From: an uncultured Ruminococcus sp.
Lineage (GTDB): Bacteria > Bacillota > Clostridia > Oscillospirales > Ruminococcaceae
Reading direction: 5' to 3'
Length of the DNA: 64,000 bases
Assembly (NCBI GenBank): GCA_947627445.1
Contig: CANQWA010000006.1
Span: forward strand, 19,037 to 83,036
A program made the position numbers and the translations under genes. Of this stretch, positions 1 through 7,134 are shown piece after piece (the first letter of the stretch is position 1; each line of letters opens with the position of its first letter). The notes below the pieces were generated by a model. The model was not told the origin of the DNA, ran no database searches, and saw nothing but the letters and a program-made list of their open reading frames with translations.

Positions 1-2082
1 GATGTGACGATCCAGGTAAACGAAGACGGCACAGTAAACTCTCCTGTGATCATGCGGGATAAGGAAACTGAAGTTTCCCTTAGCAAACAGTCTGTTACCG
101 GAGAGGGTGAGCTGGAAGGCGCAGAACTGGCACTGTATATGATCAAAGATGCAAACGGCGTGGATATTGTCAAGACACCGGTAGATAGCTGGACATCTGG
201 CAAAACGCCTCATGTGATCACCGGTAAGCTCATCGCAGGTGCAACCTATGAAATGGAAGAAACCAGAGCTCCTAATGGTTATCAGATTGCCGAATCCATT
301 CAGTTTACAGTAGAAAAAGACGGCACGATTACCGGCGAAACCGTCATGTACGACACAGAACAGGGACAGCTTGCCATCAGTAAGGAAATCATGGGCCTGG
401 GCAGTGAATTGTCCGGCGCAACTCTGCGCATTCTGGATGAAGAAGGCATTGAAAAAGATCAATGGATCTCCGGCGGCAAACCTCATGTGGTGACGCTGGA
501 TGCCGGTACCTATACCTTAGAAGAGATCACTGCACCAGATGGTTATCTCAAGGCAGAATCCATTACTTTTGTGGTAGACAGCGAAGGCAATGCTACGGTC
601 GATGGTAAGGATGCTAAGGGCATGATCACCATGCAGGACGATTACGCCAAGATACAGATTTCCAAGGTAGGTAAAGACGGTGATGCAGCCGCAGAGCTGC
701 CCGGCGCAGGTATGAAGTTGACCTATACCGGTAGCGGCAAACTGGATCAGGTAACTGCCAAAAATGCGGAAATCACCAAAGATGGAAATGACATCACATG
801 GACTTCCGGCAGTACGGCTGTACTTCTGGAAAAACTCCCTGACGGCAGCTATGTTCTGGAAGAGACATTTGTACCCAGTGATGATTATACCATTGCGACA
901 GACATTCGCTTTGAATTGAAGGATGGTATCGTGACGAATGTTGTCATGGAGGATGAAAACAGCTCTTACAACGGGAATATCATTCAGATGTTCGATGCTT
1001 ATAAGAAGACTGTATCTACCACAGGAAGCACCAGTACGACACAGTCCACCACAACATCTACAACGTCCGCAGGTTCTACAGCATCTACAGCGTCTGCCGC
1101 ATCCACTGCTTCTCCGGGTTCTGTCACAGGAGTTTCCAGCTCGACAGAGCAGAGCAGCGGCGAAACGACAGATACGACTGTGACAACGGCTACGACTGCC
1201 ACAACCGAAACGACCGTTACAACGGCAGCGACAACAACAACCATAAAGACCACGACAACCACGACGACAACCACAACAACGGCAGCGACAACAACAACGA
1301 CTGTAATTACCACTGTGACAACCACCACAATGATTCAGAAGGGTGTTGTGATCCGGAAGTGTGATGTGGCAGGCAATGAGATCGGCGGCGCTTCTCTGAA
1401 GGTAGAAGATCTAAACGGCAACCTCATGGACTCCTGGATCTCTGTAGAGGGACAGTCTCACTCCATCACCAACGTACAGGTAGGCATGGTCTATCGCCTG
1501 ACCGAGACACTTGCACCGGCAGACTTTGCGATAGCTGCACCGGTATTCTTCCGGTTAGAATCAGATGATACGGTAACAATCCTGATCTATGGTCTGACAG
1601 AGGACGGAGAATTTGATCTGATCAACGGTCAGCCTTATGTGCTCCGCACCTATGCGCAATCAGACAATGTTGTAACCATGATCGACGAATATACCGGCAG
1701 CAGTATAGTGACTTCCTCTACCTCGCAGACAACTGTCACAACCAAAACAACTACCACAAAGAAAACGACTGCGTCTACTACCACAGGCAGAAATTCGTCT
1801 GTCAACAATGGAAACCACACACCGTCTCCGCATGAGACCACGGAAACCACCGTTGTTTCCGGAGACAGTTCCAACGGCACAAGCCAGAATGGCGGTACGA
1901 CCGCCGGCGGTCCGGGCACAACAGTTACCGTCAGCGTCACCACCAACAGGGCATCTTCTTCCGGCAATACCAATGTGAATGTATCGCCGAAAACAGATGA
2001 CCCCATTGTGGCAATTCTGATCCCGGCAAGTGCAGCACTGCTTGGCATTCTGTATGCTTGCGGGAAACGCCGAAAAAAGTAA
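1..2082 (+). CDS. Sortase-anchored SpaA/Cna-B repeat surface protein, 5' end outside window
   Basis: The frame is open from base 1, so the true start and signal peptide lie upstream of the window. Four SpaA-like (prealbumin-like/Cna-B) repeats are visible at about residues 20-115, 118-212, 213-335 and 455-575. Each carries an E-box-like segment (ETRAPNGY, EITAPDGY, ETFVPSDDY, ETLAPADF); in this family the glutamate promotes an internal Lys-Asn isopeptide bond that stiffens pilins and adhesins. Two threonine/serine-rich linkers separate the last repeat from its neighbours, one of them almost pure threonine. The C-terminus has SPKTDD, a hydrophobic stretch and a basic tail (GKRRKK), which is a sortase sorting signal with Ser in place of the Leu of LPxTG. 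The likely role is a wall-linked adhesin or pilin-like stalk; the ligand is unknown. A strong hairpin terminator follows. Confidence 0.85.
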   Translation, partial: DVTIQVNEDGTVNSPVIMRDKETEVSLSKQSVTGEGELEGAELALYMIKDANGVDIVKTPVDSWTSGKTPHVITGKLIAGATYEMEETRAPNGYQIAESIQFTVEKDGTITGETVMYDTEQGQLAISKEIMGLGSELSGATLRILDEEGIEKDQWISGGKPHVVTLDAGTYTLEEITAPDGYLKAESITFVVDSEGNATVDGKDAKGMITMQDDYAKIQISKVGKDGDAAAELPGAGMKLTYTGSGKLDQVTAKNAEITKDGNDITWTSGSTAVLLEKLPDGSYVLEETFVPSDDYTIATDIRFELKDGIVTNVVMEDENSSYNGNIIQMFDAYKKTVSTTGSTSTTQSTTTSTTSAGSTASTASAASTASPGSVTGVSSSTEQSSGETTDTTVTTATTATTETTVTTAATTTTIKTTTTTTTTTTTAATTTTTVITTVTTTTMIQKGVVIRKCDVAGNEIGGASLKVEDLNGNLMDSWISVEGQSHSITNVQVGMVYRLTETLAPADFAIAAPVFFRLESDDTVTILIYGLTEDGEFDLINGQPYVLRTYAQSDNVVTMIDEYTGSSIVTSSTSQTTVTTKTTTTKKTTASTTTGRNSSVNNGNHTPSPHETTETTVVSGDSSNGTSQNGGTTAGGPGTTVTVSVTTNRASSSGNTNVNVSPKTDDPIVAILIPASAALLGILYACGKRRKK

Positions 2083-2122
2083 CGCCATAAGAGACTGGCA
2101 AAAATCTTTTGATATCATATAA

Positions 2123-2164
2123 AAAACCGCATCTGTGGAAAGTACGCCACGGATGCGGTTTTTT
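2123..2164 (+). terminator. Rho-independent terminator after the SpaA-repeat gene
   Basis: Inverted repeat AAAACCGCATC / GATGCGGTTTT separated by 18 bases and ending in a T run, 40 bases after the stop codon. Confidence 0.85.
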
Positions 2165-2205
2165 GCCAAGAAAAATCTGTCAAAAACATCACGGAATTCT
2201 CCCAC

Positions 2206-2234
2206 TTGACATCTGACCCGAAAACAGGTATAAT
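2206..2234 (+). promoter_or_regulatory. Consensus housekeeping promoter for the SGNH-dockerin gene
   Basis: TTGACA at 2206-2211 and TATAAT at 2229-2234 with a 17-base spacer, a perfect SigA-type match. It lies about 80 bases upstream of the ATG at 2313. Confidence 0.85.
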
Positions 2235-2312
2235 AAAAACACAGAGCAGAAAATCTGTTCCAAAAATCAAACGATCAGAGATAAAACCGAATACACTGAA
2301 AGGAATGAAATC

Positions 2313-3581
2313 ATGAAGAAATTCTGGAAAAAAGCCACTGCGCTTCTCTGCGCTGCGGCAGCCGCTGTGCAGATGGCATCTTTCTCTGCCTTTGCGATGG
2401 AACCAGACAACATCCAGGTTCTGGCACTGGGTGATGATTGCCTTGTGCCGGCTGAAAACGGCTCTGCTGCCGATATCCTGGCGGCATATTATGGCGGTGT
2501 TGCCGTCAACCGTGCAGAAACCGGTTTGAAAGCATCCGATTTGCTGTCTGACATGAAAACCGATACCGCTCTTCAGAAGGATATCAAACAATCAGACGTG
2601 ATTCTGGTGTCCATTGGCGTCAACGACCTGATCGCTCCCATTCTCTATGAAAACACCGACCTGATTGATGGCAGCAAATACAGCACCCTGGCAGACCTGA
2701 CAAATGGGCTCACCCGGGAAAATGCATTTCTGGTAGACGCCCGGCTGTACAATATTATGCCTGGTGTTGTGCAGGAAACTGCCAAAAATATCACCAGCGT
2801 CATGACAGAAGTCTATCGGCTAAACCCTTATGCCAATATTGTGATCCAGACCATCAACAACCCTTTGGCAGTAGACTTTAATGTGATGCAGAATGAATGG
2901 GGCATCAGTCAGAACCGTACTGCCGCAGTAGGTGAACTTTATGGCTATATCAATGTCTATTTGCAGGGCGGTACCACCAATGGCGGCACAGAGATTCCTG
3001 AGGGACTGAACCAGACCATTCAGAGCTTGCCCAATGTCAGCATTGCCGATTTCTATGCATCCTATATCGGCGGACGGGGAGAATATTCTATGGGACTCAT
3101 CCTGTCGGATATTGAACATATGAACATGCACTTCACACCTGTGGGACAGGTGCTTCTGGCAGCCGCTGCCATTGCATCAGACCCGCTTTTGGCAGAGGGA
3201 GACGGCAAAGTCATTGCCAATGCCTATGCAGAGACCGGTATGGACACTCTTCTCGCCGCAGACCGGGCTTCTATGGATCAGATTATCCAGAACTGTACCG
3301 GTAACCAGCGCAAGACCTATGAGTTGGGTGATGTGAATGAAAACGGTCAGATTGACACAACGGATGCGTTTCGGACATTGATGGCAAGTTCCTATGCGTC
3401 TATCGGTGCAAAATCCACTCTGACACCGGGAAGCCGGCGCGCAGCCGATGCGGACGGAGACAATGCAATTACCATGAATGATGCTTATCTGTGGCTGATG
3501 TACACTTCTATGATCGCGATGAACGTAGAAGTTGATTTGGAGACTTATCTGGAGGAAAACGGCAGAGGGTTGTCCGTTTAG
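2313..3581 (+). CDS. Secreted SGNH/GDSL-fold protein with C-terminal dockerin (catalytic Ser apparently missing)
   Basis: 422 residues. A signal peptide (about 1-28, ending AFA) is followed by an SGNH-hydrolase-like domain (about 34-300) and a type I-like dockerin (about 335-400) with two calcium-loop repeats (GDVNENGQIDTTDAF and ADADGDNAITMNDAY). The dockerin implies docking onto a cohesin-bearing scaffold outside the cell. SGNH block III is recognisable (GVND, 102-105). Block I reads LGDDC (39-43), where the family has GDS, so the nucleophilic serine appears to be Asp42. Block V reads NMHFTP (271-276), where the catalytic Asp would be Asn. It may therefore be a non-catalytic binding module or a divergent enzyme. 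It has its own consensus promoter and a following terminator, so it is monocistronic. Confidence 0.8.
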   Translation: MKKFWKKATALLCAAAAAVQMASFSAFAMEPDNIQVLALGDDCLVPAENGSAADILAAYYGGVAVNRAETGLKASDLLSDMKTDTALQKDIKQSDVILVSIGVNDLIAPILYENTDLIDGSKYSTLADLTNGLTRENAFLVDARLYNIMPGVVQETAKNITSVMTEVYRLNPYANIVIQTINNPLAVDFNVMQNEWGISQNRTAAVGELYGYINVYLQGGTTNGGTEIPEGLNQTIQSLPNVSIADFYASYIGGRGEYSMGLILSDIEHMNMHFTPVGQVLLAAAAIASDPLLAEGDGKVIANAYAETGMDTLLAADRASMDQIIQNCTGNQRKTYELGDVNENGQIDTTDAFRTLMASSYASIGAKSTLTPGSRRAADADGDNAITMNDAYLWLMYTSMIAMNVEVDLETYLEENGRGLSV

Positions 3582-3614
3582 AGAAATTTTCGGGAATACC
3601 AACGGGTTTCTGTG

Positions 3615-3626
3615 AGAACAAGTTCT
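3615..3626. repeat. AGAAC-NN-GTTCT dispersed palindrome, copy 1
   Basis: AGAACAAGTTCT, 33 bases after a stop codon and immediately before the terminator stem at 3627. One of five exact matches in the window. Confidence 0.7.
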
Positions 3627-3663
3627 ATCCGCCTACGCATCTGATGCGTGGGCGGATTTTTTT
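3627..3663 (+). terminator. Terminator after the SGNH-dockerin gene
   Basis: ATCCGCCTACGCAT, a CTG loop, then ATGCGTGGGCGGAT with an eight-T tail. It is long, near-perfect and ends in T residues. Confidence 0.9.
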
Positions 3664-3844
3664 TCGGCTGCCCTTTGTGGAAAGAAATTGAAAAATGTGA
3701 AGTCTGTGTGGTGCTGCATTTTACGATGTTTTCCATCGATTATCATATAATTATCACATAAAAGCGTATAATAATAATTACAAAAACAAAAACAATAACA
3801 AGGCTGGCGGCAAGAGACCGCTGGAATCGGAAAGGAAGGTTACT

Positions 3845-5458
3845 ATGAACGACTTTGAGAACAACAATCAGAACGGGTTGAACGTTTCCGGCGAGGAACA
3901 GACACCTGAAAATACGTTTCCCGGAAATTCCGGCACATCCTATTCCGGCGCTGACAACAGCACCTCTTATTCTCATACAAATGATCCGAATATGCCGGAT
4001 ACCGGCAGCAATCCTTACAGCTATCAGAACAGCTTTTACCGCACTGCACCCAGTCAGAATCATACTTCCGGGTACCGCGAATTGCAGCAGCCCCCCATTT
4101 CCGGCGGAAACGGTTACTCCTATGCGAACTATTACTCCAATTTCAATCATTCTGCTTCCGGCGGTCCGAAGGATCATAAGACTCAGAAAAAGCACACCGG
4201 ACTGAAGGTAGCAGCATGTATTATGGCGGTGCTTCTGGTATCCGGCGGTTCTATTGGTATCTATGAGGGCATCCGCACCACCATCGGCTCGAATTCTGAA
4301 AAGCCGATTCTGGCAGAATCCGCAGGCAAATCCAAGAGTTCTGGTGAAAACAAGGCTACCACTCAGACAAACAAGAACACCAGCAATGCAGAAAGCTGGA
4401 TTGAGTTGGCAGCAGGGGATGATGCCATGTCCGTAGCGGATATTGTGAAAAAAGTAACCCCCTCTGTAGTAGGCGTGCAAGCGACATTCTCTATGGAGGC
4501 AAGCCCGAATGATTATTATGGCAACTTCTTTGGCTTCGGCGGTTTCGGCGGCAACCAGGGCAGTACTACACAGCAGGCGACTGGTGTAGGCACAGGCATT
4601 GTCATGAGTGAGGACGGCTATATTGTGACCAACGCCCATGTGATCTATGATGACGATTCCGGTTTCGGCGAGGCGGACGCTGTGCAGGTGCAGATGTACG
4701 ATCAGGAGACCACCTATGATGCCAGCATTGTAGCATATGACAAAGAAGCGGACATTGCAGTACTCCAGATTCATGCAGAAGATCTGGTTCCTGCGGAATT
4801 CGGCGACAGTTCCTCTTGTGAGGTAGGCGAGATGGTGGTTGCTATCGGCAATCCTCTGGGGTTGGAATTCCAGAACACCGTGACCTGCGGCATTATTTCC
4901 GCACTGAACCGCCGTGTGACCATCAATGACAATGCTATGACGCTGATTCAGACAGATACCGCCATCAACAGCGGTAACTCCGGCGGTCCGCTGATCAATA
5001 GTGCAGGACAGGTCATTGGCATTAACTCTGCCAAAATGTCCTCTTCTTATTCCTCTAACAGTGCGTCTGTTGAAGGGATAGGCTTTGCGATTCCCATGAC
5101 AGAGGCGAAGGAGATCATTGACGACCTGATCAATTATGGCTATGTGACCGGCCGTCCGCAGCTGGGTATTTCCTGTCAGGATGTATCGGAGTCGGTTTCT
5201 CAAGCGTATCAGATTCCGGTAGGCGTGTATGTCATCAGTGTGACAGAAGGCGGTGCAGCAGATCAGGCTGGTCTGAGACCGGCTGATGTCATCACAGCCA
5301 TTCAGGGCGAGACGGTTACTACGACAGAAGAACTGAACAATGTGAAGAATCAGTACAATGCTGGGGATACGGTGACACTGACGGTTGTTCGCAGCGGTGA
5401 AAAGCAGGAAATGAAAATTGATGTGGCACTGGAAGAAGTAACCAGGGACACGGAGTAA
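3845..5458 (+). CDS. HtrA/DegP-type membrane-anchored serine protease with PDZ domain
   Basis: 537 residues. A hydrophilic Asn/Ser/Tyr-rich N-terminus (about 1-115, cytoplasmic) precedes one transmembrane helix (about 119-143). A trypsin-like protease domain then contains the full triad: His265 in TNAHV, Asp303 in EADIAVL and Ser379 in GNSGGP. One PDZ domain follows at about 435-525 (GLRPADVI). This matches the HtrA/HtrB/YyxA architecture of Gram-positives, whose members degrade or refold misfolded exported proteins at the membrane-wall interface. AAGGAAGG lies just upstream of the ATG. It is flanked by secreted surface-protein genes, consistent with quality control of exported proteins. Which HtrA paralogue it is cannot be decided. 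Confidence 0.92.
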   Translation: MNDFENNNQNGLNVSGEEQTPENTFPGNSGTSYSGADNSTSYSHTNDPNMPDTGSNPYSYQNSFYRTAPSQNHTSGYRELQQPPISGGNGYSYANYYSNFNHSASGGPKDHKTQKKHTGLKVAACIMAVLLVSGGSIGIYEGIRTTIGSNSEKPILAESAGKSKSSGENKATTQTNKNTSNAESWIELAAGDDAMSVADIVKKVTPSVVGVQATFSMEASPNDYYGNFFGFGGFGGNQGSTTQQATGVGTGIVMSEDGYIVTNAHVIYDDDSGFGEADAVQVQMYDQETTYDASIVAYDKEADIAVLQIHAEDLVPAEFGDSSSCEVGEMVVAIGNPLGLEFQNTVTCGIISALNRRVTINDNAMTLIQTDTAINSGNSGGPLINSAGQVIGINSAKMSSSYSSNSASVEGIGFAIPMTEAKEIIDDLINYGYVTGRPQLGISCQDVSESVSQAYQIPVGVYVISVTEGGAADQAGLRPADVITAIQGETVTTTEELNNVKNQYNAGDTVTLTVVRSGEKQEMKIDVALEEVTRDTE

Positions 5459-5503
5459 TTTTTTTCTGACATCATGTTATTTTTCATACATTCTCCTTAT
5501 TCA

Positions 5504-5566
5504 AGAACCAGTCTTTATCAGAAATCTGCCGGAAAGACGTGCATATCTTCTTGTGAAGACGGGTTC
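5504..5566. repeat. Dispersed hairpin repeat unit (family A, long form)
   Basis: Begins AGAACCAGTCTT and ends AAGACGGGTTC, with imperfectly complementary ends. The core CAGAAATCTGCCGGAAAGA recurs in reverse orientation at 14598-14662, and a diverged version lies at 37869-37919. Confidence 0.6.
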
Positions 5567-5652
5567 CAAGATTCAGGCGGCATCGGAAACGGTGCTGCTT
5601 GAATTTTTTTGTGTGTGAAAATAAGGAAAACATCCGGATCGGGCCGCCTTTT

Positions 5653-5664
5653 AGAACTTGTTCT
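5653..5664. repeat. AGAAC-NN-GTTCT dispersed palindrome, copy 2
   Basis: AGAACTTGTTCT, a perfect 12-bp palindrome in the intergenic space between htrA and dpaA. Confidence 0.65.
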
Positions 5665-5803
5665 TACAGTATTGCCTTAAAAGACGAAAAGTCTGCTGGC
5701 AAGAAGGGCGTTGAGCGGCAGTGTCAACACACCCTGTTCCGATCATTTTGACGCTTTGTGTTTTTTATATAAAATAGTATATCCGGTTCGTTGCCGTCCA
5801 ATC

Positions 5804-5831
5804 ACCCAAATCTCTCATCCCGCATAAAATA
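5804..5831 (+). promoter_or_regulatory. Candidate SigK-type promoter for dpaA-dpaB
   Basis: CATAAAATA at 5823-5831 fits the B. subtilis SigK -10 pattern CATANNNTA exactly, and an AC dinucleotide at 5804-5805 sits 17 bases upstream, the position of the weak SigK -35. The dpaA/spoVF operon of Bacillus is SigK-dependent. The motif is short, so chance occurrence is possible. Confidence 0.35.
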
Positions 5832-5967
5832 AAACAAGGCAGATACCCGAACCGATAAACATGTGGAAACCTGTGGAGAGTACCGGGTATCCGCCGGAAG
5901 AGGTATGTGATGAGTGATACTTGCTGCTTTGCAATAGCGGTAAGTATATGAAGCGGAGGTTGTGGAT

Positions 5968-6789
5968 ATGCAATCTGAAAAAGTGATCATAGTAGCAGGC
6001 GGCGACTTGAGAATGTGCTGCGCCGCAGAACGTCTGGCAAAGCAGACTGGTTGGCAGGTTCAAGCGGCAGGCTTTTCCAAAGCACCAGCAGTCACCGAAA
6101 CGGTCATCGTATGCAGCGATCATCTGGAAAACGCTGTACCCTGTGATGTGCTGGTCCTGCCCATCGGTGCAGGCAAAAAAGCCGATGAGGTAGAAACACC
6201 CTTCGGCACAGCCCCTCTTCCCCTGACAAAGCTGCTGGCACTGACAAAGCCCGGCGGTCTGGTCATGGGCGGACAACTGAAACCGGAATGGATACAGAAG
6301 TGCCGGGATGCCGGAATGGAAACAGCCGATTATCTGAAACGGGAAGAGTTGTGCATCGCTAATGCAGTTCCCACCGCAGAAGGTGCGATTCAAATTGCGA
6401 TGGAAGAGACCATGCATACACTTTACGGCAGCAAAGCCGTGATCACCGGCTGCGGCAGGATTGGCATGGCATTGGGACTGCGTCTGAAAGCTTTGGGTAT
6501 GGAAACTGTCATCTGTGCCAGACGGTGTGCATCCAGAGCGATGGCAGAAGCCGCTGGATGCCGCAGTGTTCCGATGGAGCAGCTGACAAAGGAAGTCGCT
6601 GACTGTCACGTGGTGTTCAACACCATTCCAGCACCAGTGTTGACAGAAACCGTGCTGAAAGCCCTGCCAGCCGAAGCGGTAGTCATTGATCTGGCGTCAC
6701 GTCCGGGAGGAACAGACTTTGACGCAGCCAAAAAACTCGGCACTCGTGTGGTGTGGGCATTATCACTTCCGCCGAAAATGTGGGGTTGA
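5968..6789 (+). CDS. dpaA: Dipicolinate synthase subunit A, 5' part of a gene interrupted by a 6.2-kb element
   Basis: With DpaB, this subunit oxidises a dihydrodipicolinate-derived intermediate to dipicolinic acid in the sporulating mother cell. An N-terminal domain (AGGDLRM) is followed by a Rossmann fold (GCGRIGMA) and the conserved DLASRPGGTDF segment. The ATG at 5968 is chosen because GGAGG at 5955-5959 sits eight bases away; the upstream in-frame GTG at 5962 is too close. The product stops after 273 residues: SLPP is followed by KMWG and a stop, where the family continues SLPGxxAPxTAG. That missing tail is present in frame at 12958-13053. Homology ends at the TCCG at 6768-6771, and the last six codons belong to the inserted element. 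The truncated form lacks the conserved C-terminal segment and is probably inactive until excision. Confidence 0.93.
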   Translation: MQSEKVIIVAGGDLRMCCAAERLAKQTGWQVQAAGFSKAPAVTETVIVCSDHLENAVPCDVLVLPIGAGKKADEVETPFGTAPLPLTKLLALTKPGGLVMGGQLKPEWIQKCRDAGMETADYLKREELCIANAVPTAEGAIQIAMEETMHTLYGSKAVITGCGRIGMALGLRLKALGMETVICARRCASRAMAEAAGCRSVPMEQLTKEVADCHVVFNTIPAPVLTETVLKALPAEAVVIDLASRPGGTDFDAAKKLGTRVVWALSLPPKMWG

Positions 6790-6793
6790 CACA
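6746..6793. other. Left attachment site (attL) of the dpaA intervening element
   Basis: Core TCCG at 6768-6771. Left of it is dpaA sequence. Right of it is an element arm with ATG at 6778-6780 and GTTGACAC at 6785-6792. This arm is an imperfect inverted copy of the right-end arm at equal distance from the core: GTTGACAC begins 15 bases beyond the second core C, and GTGTCAAC at 12933-12940 ends 15 bases before the first core C. Confidence 0.8.
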
Positions 6794-6932
6794 TCTTGGA
6801 TGCGTTAGAAAAAAACGAAAAAACGCCTTTAAACTGCCTGAAAAAAAGGAAAAAACATGCAGAATTGTGAAAATGCTACAAAAATGGGGATAATATTAGG
6901 CGAAGAATTTCAAAAAAATCGGGCGAATACAC

Positions 6933-6961
6933 TTGACAAGGGCGAAATAATGTGTTAAAAT
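6933..6961 (+). promoter_or_regulatory. Strong SigA-type promoter for the dockerin-cohesin genes
   Basis: TTGACA at 6933-6938 and TAAAAT at 6956-6961, spacer 17 bases. It lies inside the element, so the cargo has a vegetative promoter independent of dpaA. Confidence 0.8.
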
Positions 6962-6966
6962 AAATG

Positions 6967-7134
6967 CGTGAATTGTTCACGGGGTGTCTGAAGGCAGCCT
7001 GTGAGCAGTGAAACGCCGGTAAAAGCTGCCGGAGCGATCGAACAGATTGCTTGCCCGGAATAGCGGTTGGGACGGCACATAGAATTACGTACCGGTAAGC
7101 AATATTATAAAAAGAAAAGAGAGGTAAAAGAAAC
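6967..7134 (+). other. Long GC-rich 5' leader of the dockerin gene, probably structured
   Basis: About 168 bases separate the promoter from the ATG. The leader holds several inverted repeats, for example GTGAA / TTCAC near its start and CCGGTAAAAGCTGCCGG in the middle, before an A-rich region with the ribosome binding site AGAGAGG. I could not match it to a riboswitch class I know. Confidence 0.4.

Larger units (their letters stand above)
5459..5967. other. 509-bp intergenic region with two dispersed-repeat copies, upstream of dpaA
   Basis: No credible coding frame. It contains the repeat unit at 5504-5566, a second palindrome copy at 5653-5664 followed by a short inverted repeat (AGACGAAAAGTCT), an AT-rich stretch at 5761-5785, and a candidate mother-cell promoter at 5804-5831 in front of dpaA. 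Confidence 0.6.

Noticed and set aside
999..1328. Minus-strand valine-rich ORF opposite the threonine linker, and similar long antisense ORFs (1650-2048, 8298-8789)
   Set aside because: They are shadows of Thr codon repeats on the plus strand; they have no start signals or homology.
3615..3626. AGAAC-NN-GTTCT as a LexA (SOS) box
   Set aside because: The LexA box of Firmicutes has four bases between GAAC and GTTC. These sites have two and lie at gene ends, not in front of SOS genes; recA has none.
3743..5203. 486-codon minus-strand ORF opposite htrA
   Set aside because: It is a shadow frame of the protease gene with unlikely composition (very high Ile, Cys and Arg) and no start signal.
5968..6789. 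dpaA as a simple truncated pseudogene or a sequencing frameshift
   Set aside because: The missing C-terminus is present intact and in frame at 12958-13053 beside dpaB, with matching core sequence at both junctions. A frameshift or decay would not place it there.
6967..7134. Cyclic-di-GMP or cyclic-di-AMP riboswitch in the dockerin leader
   Set aside because: I compared the conserved blocks of these classes from memory and could not align them; only generic hairpins are supported.
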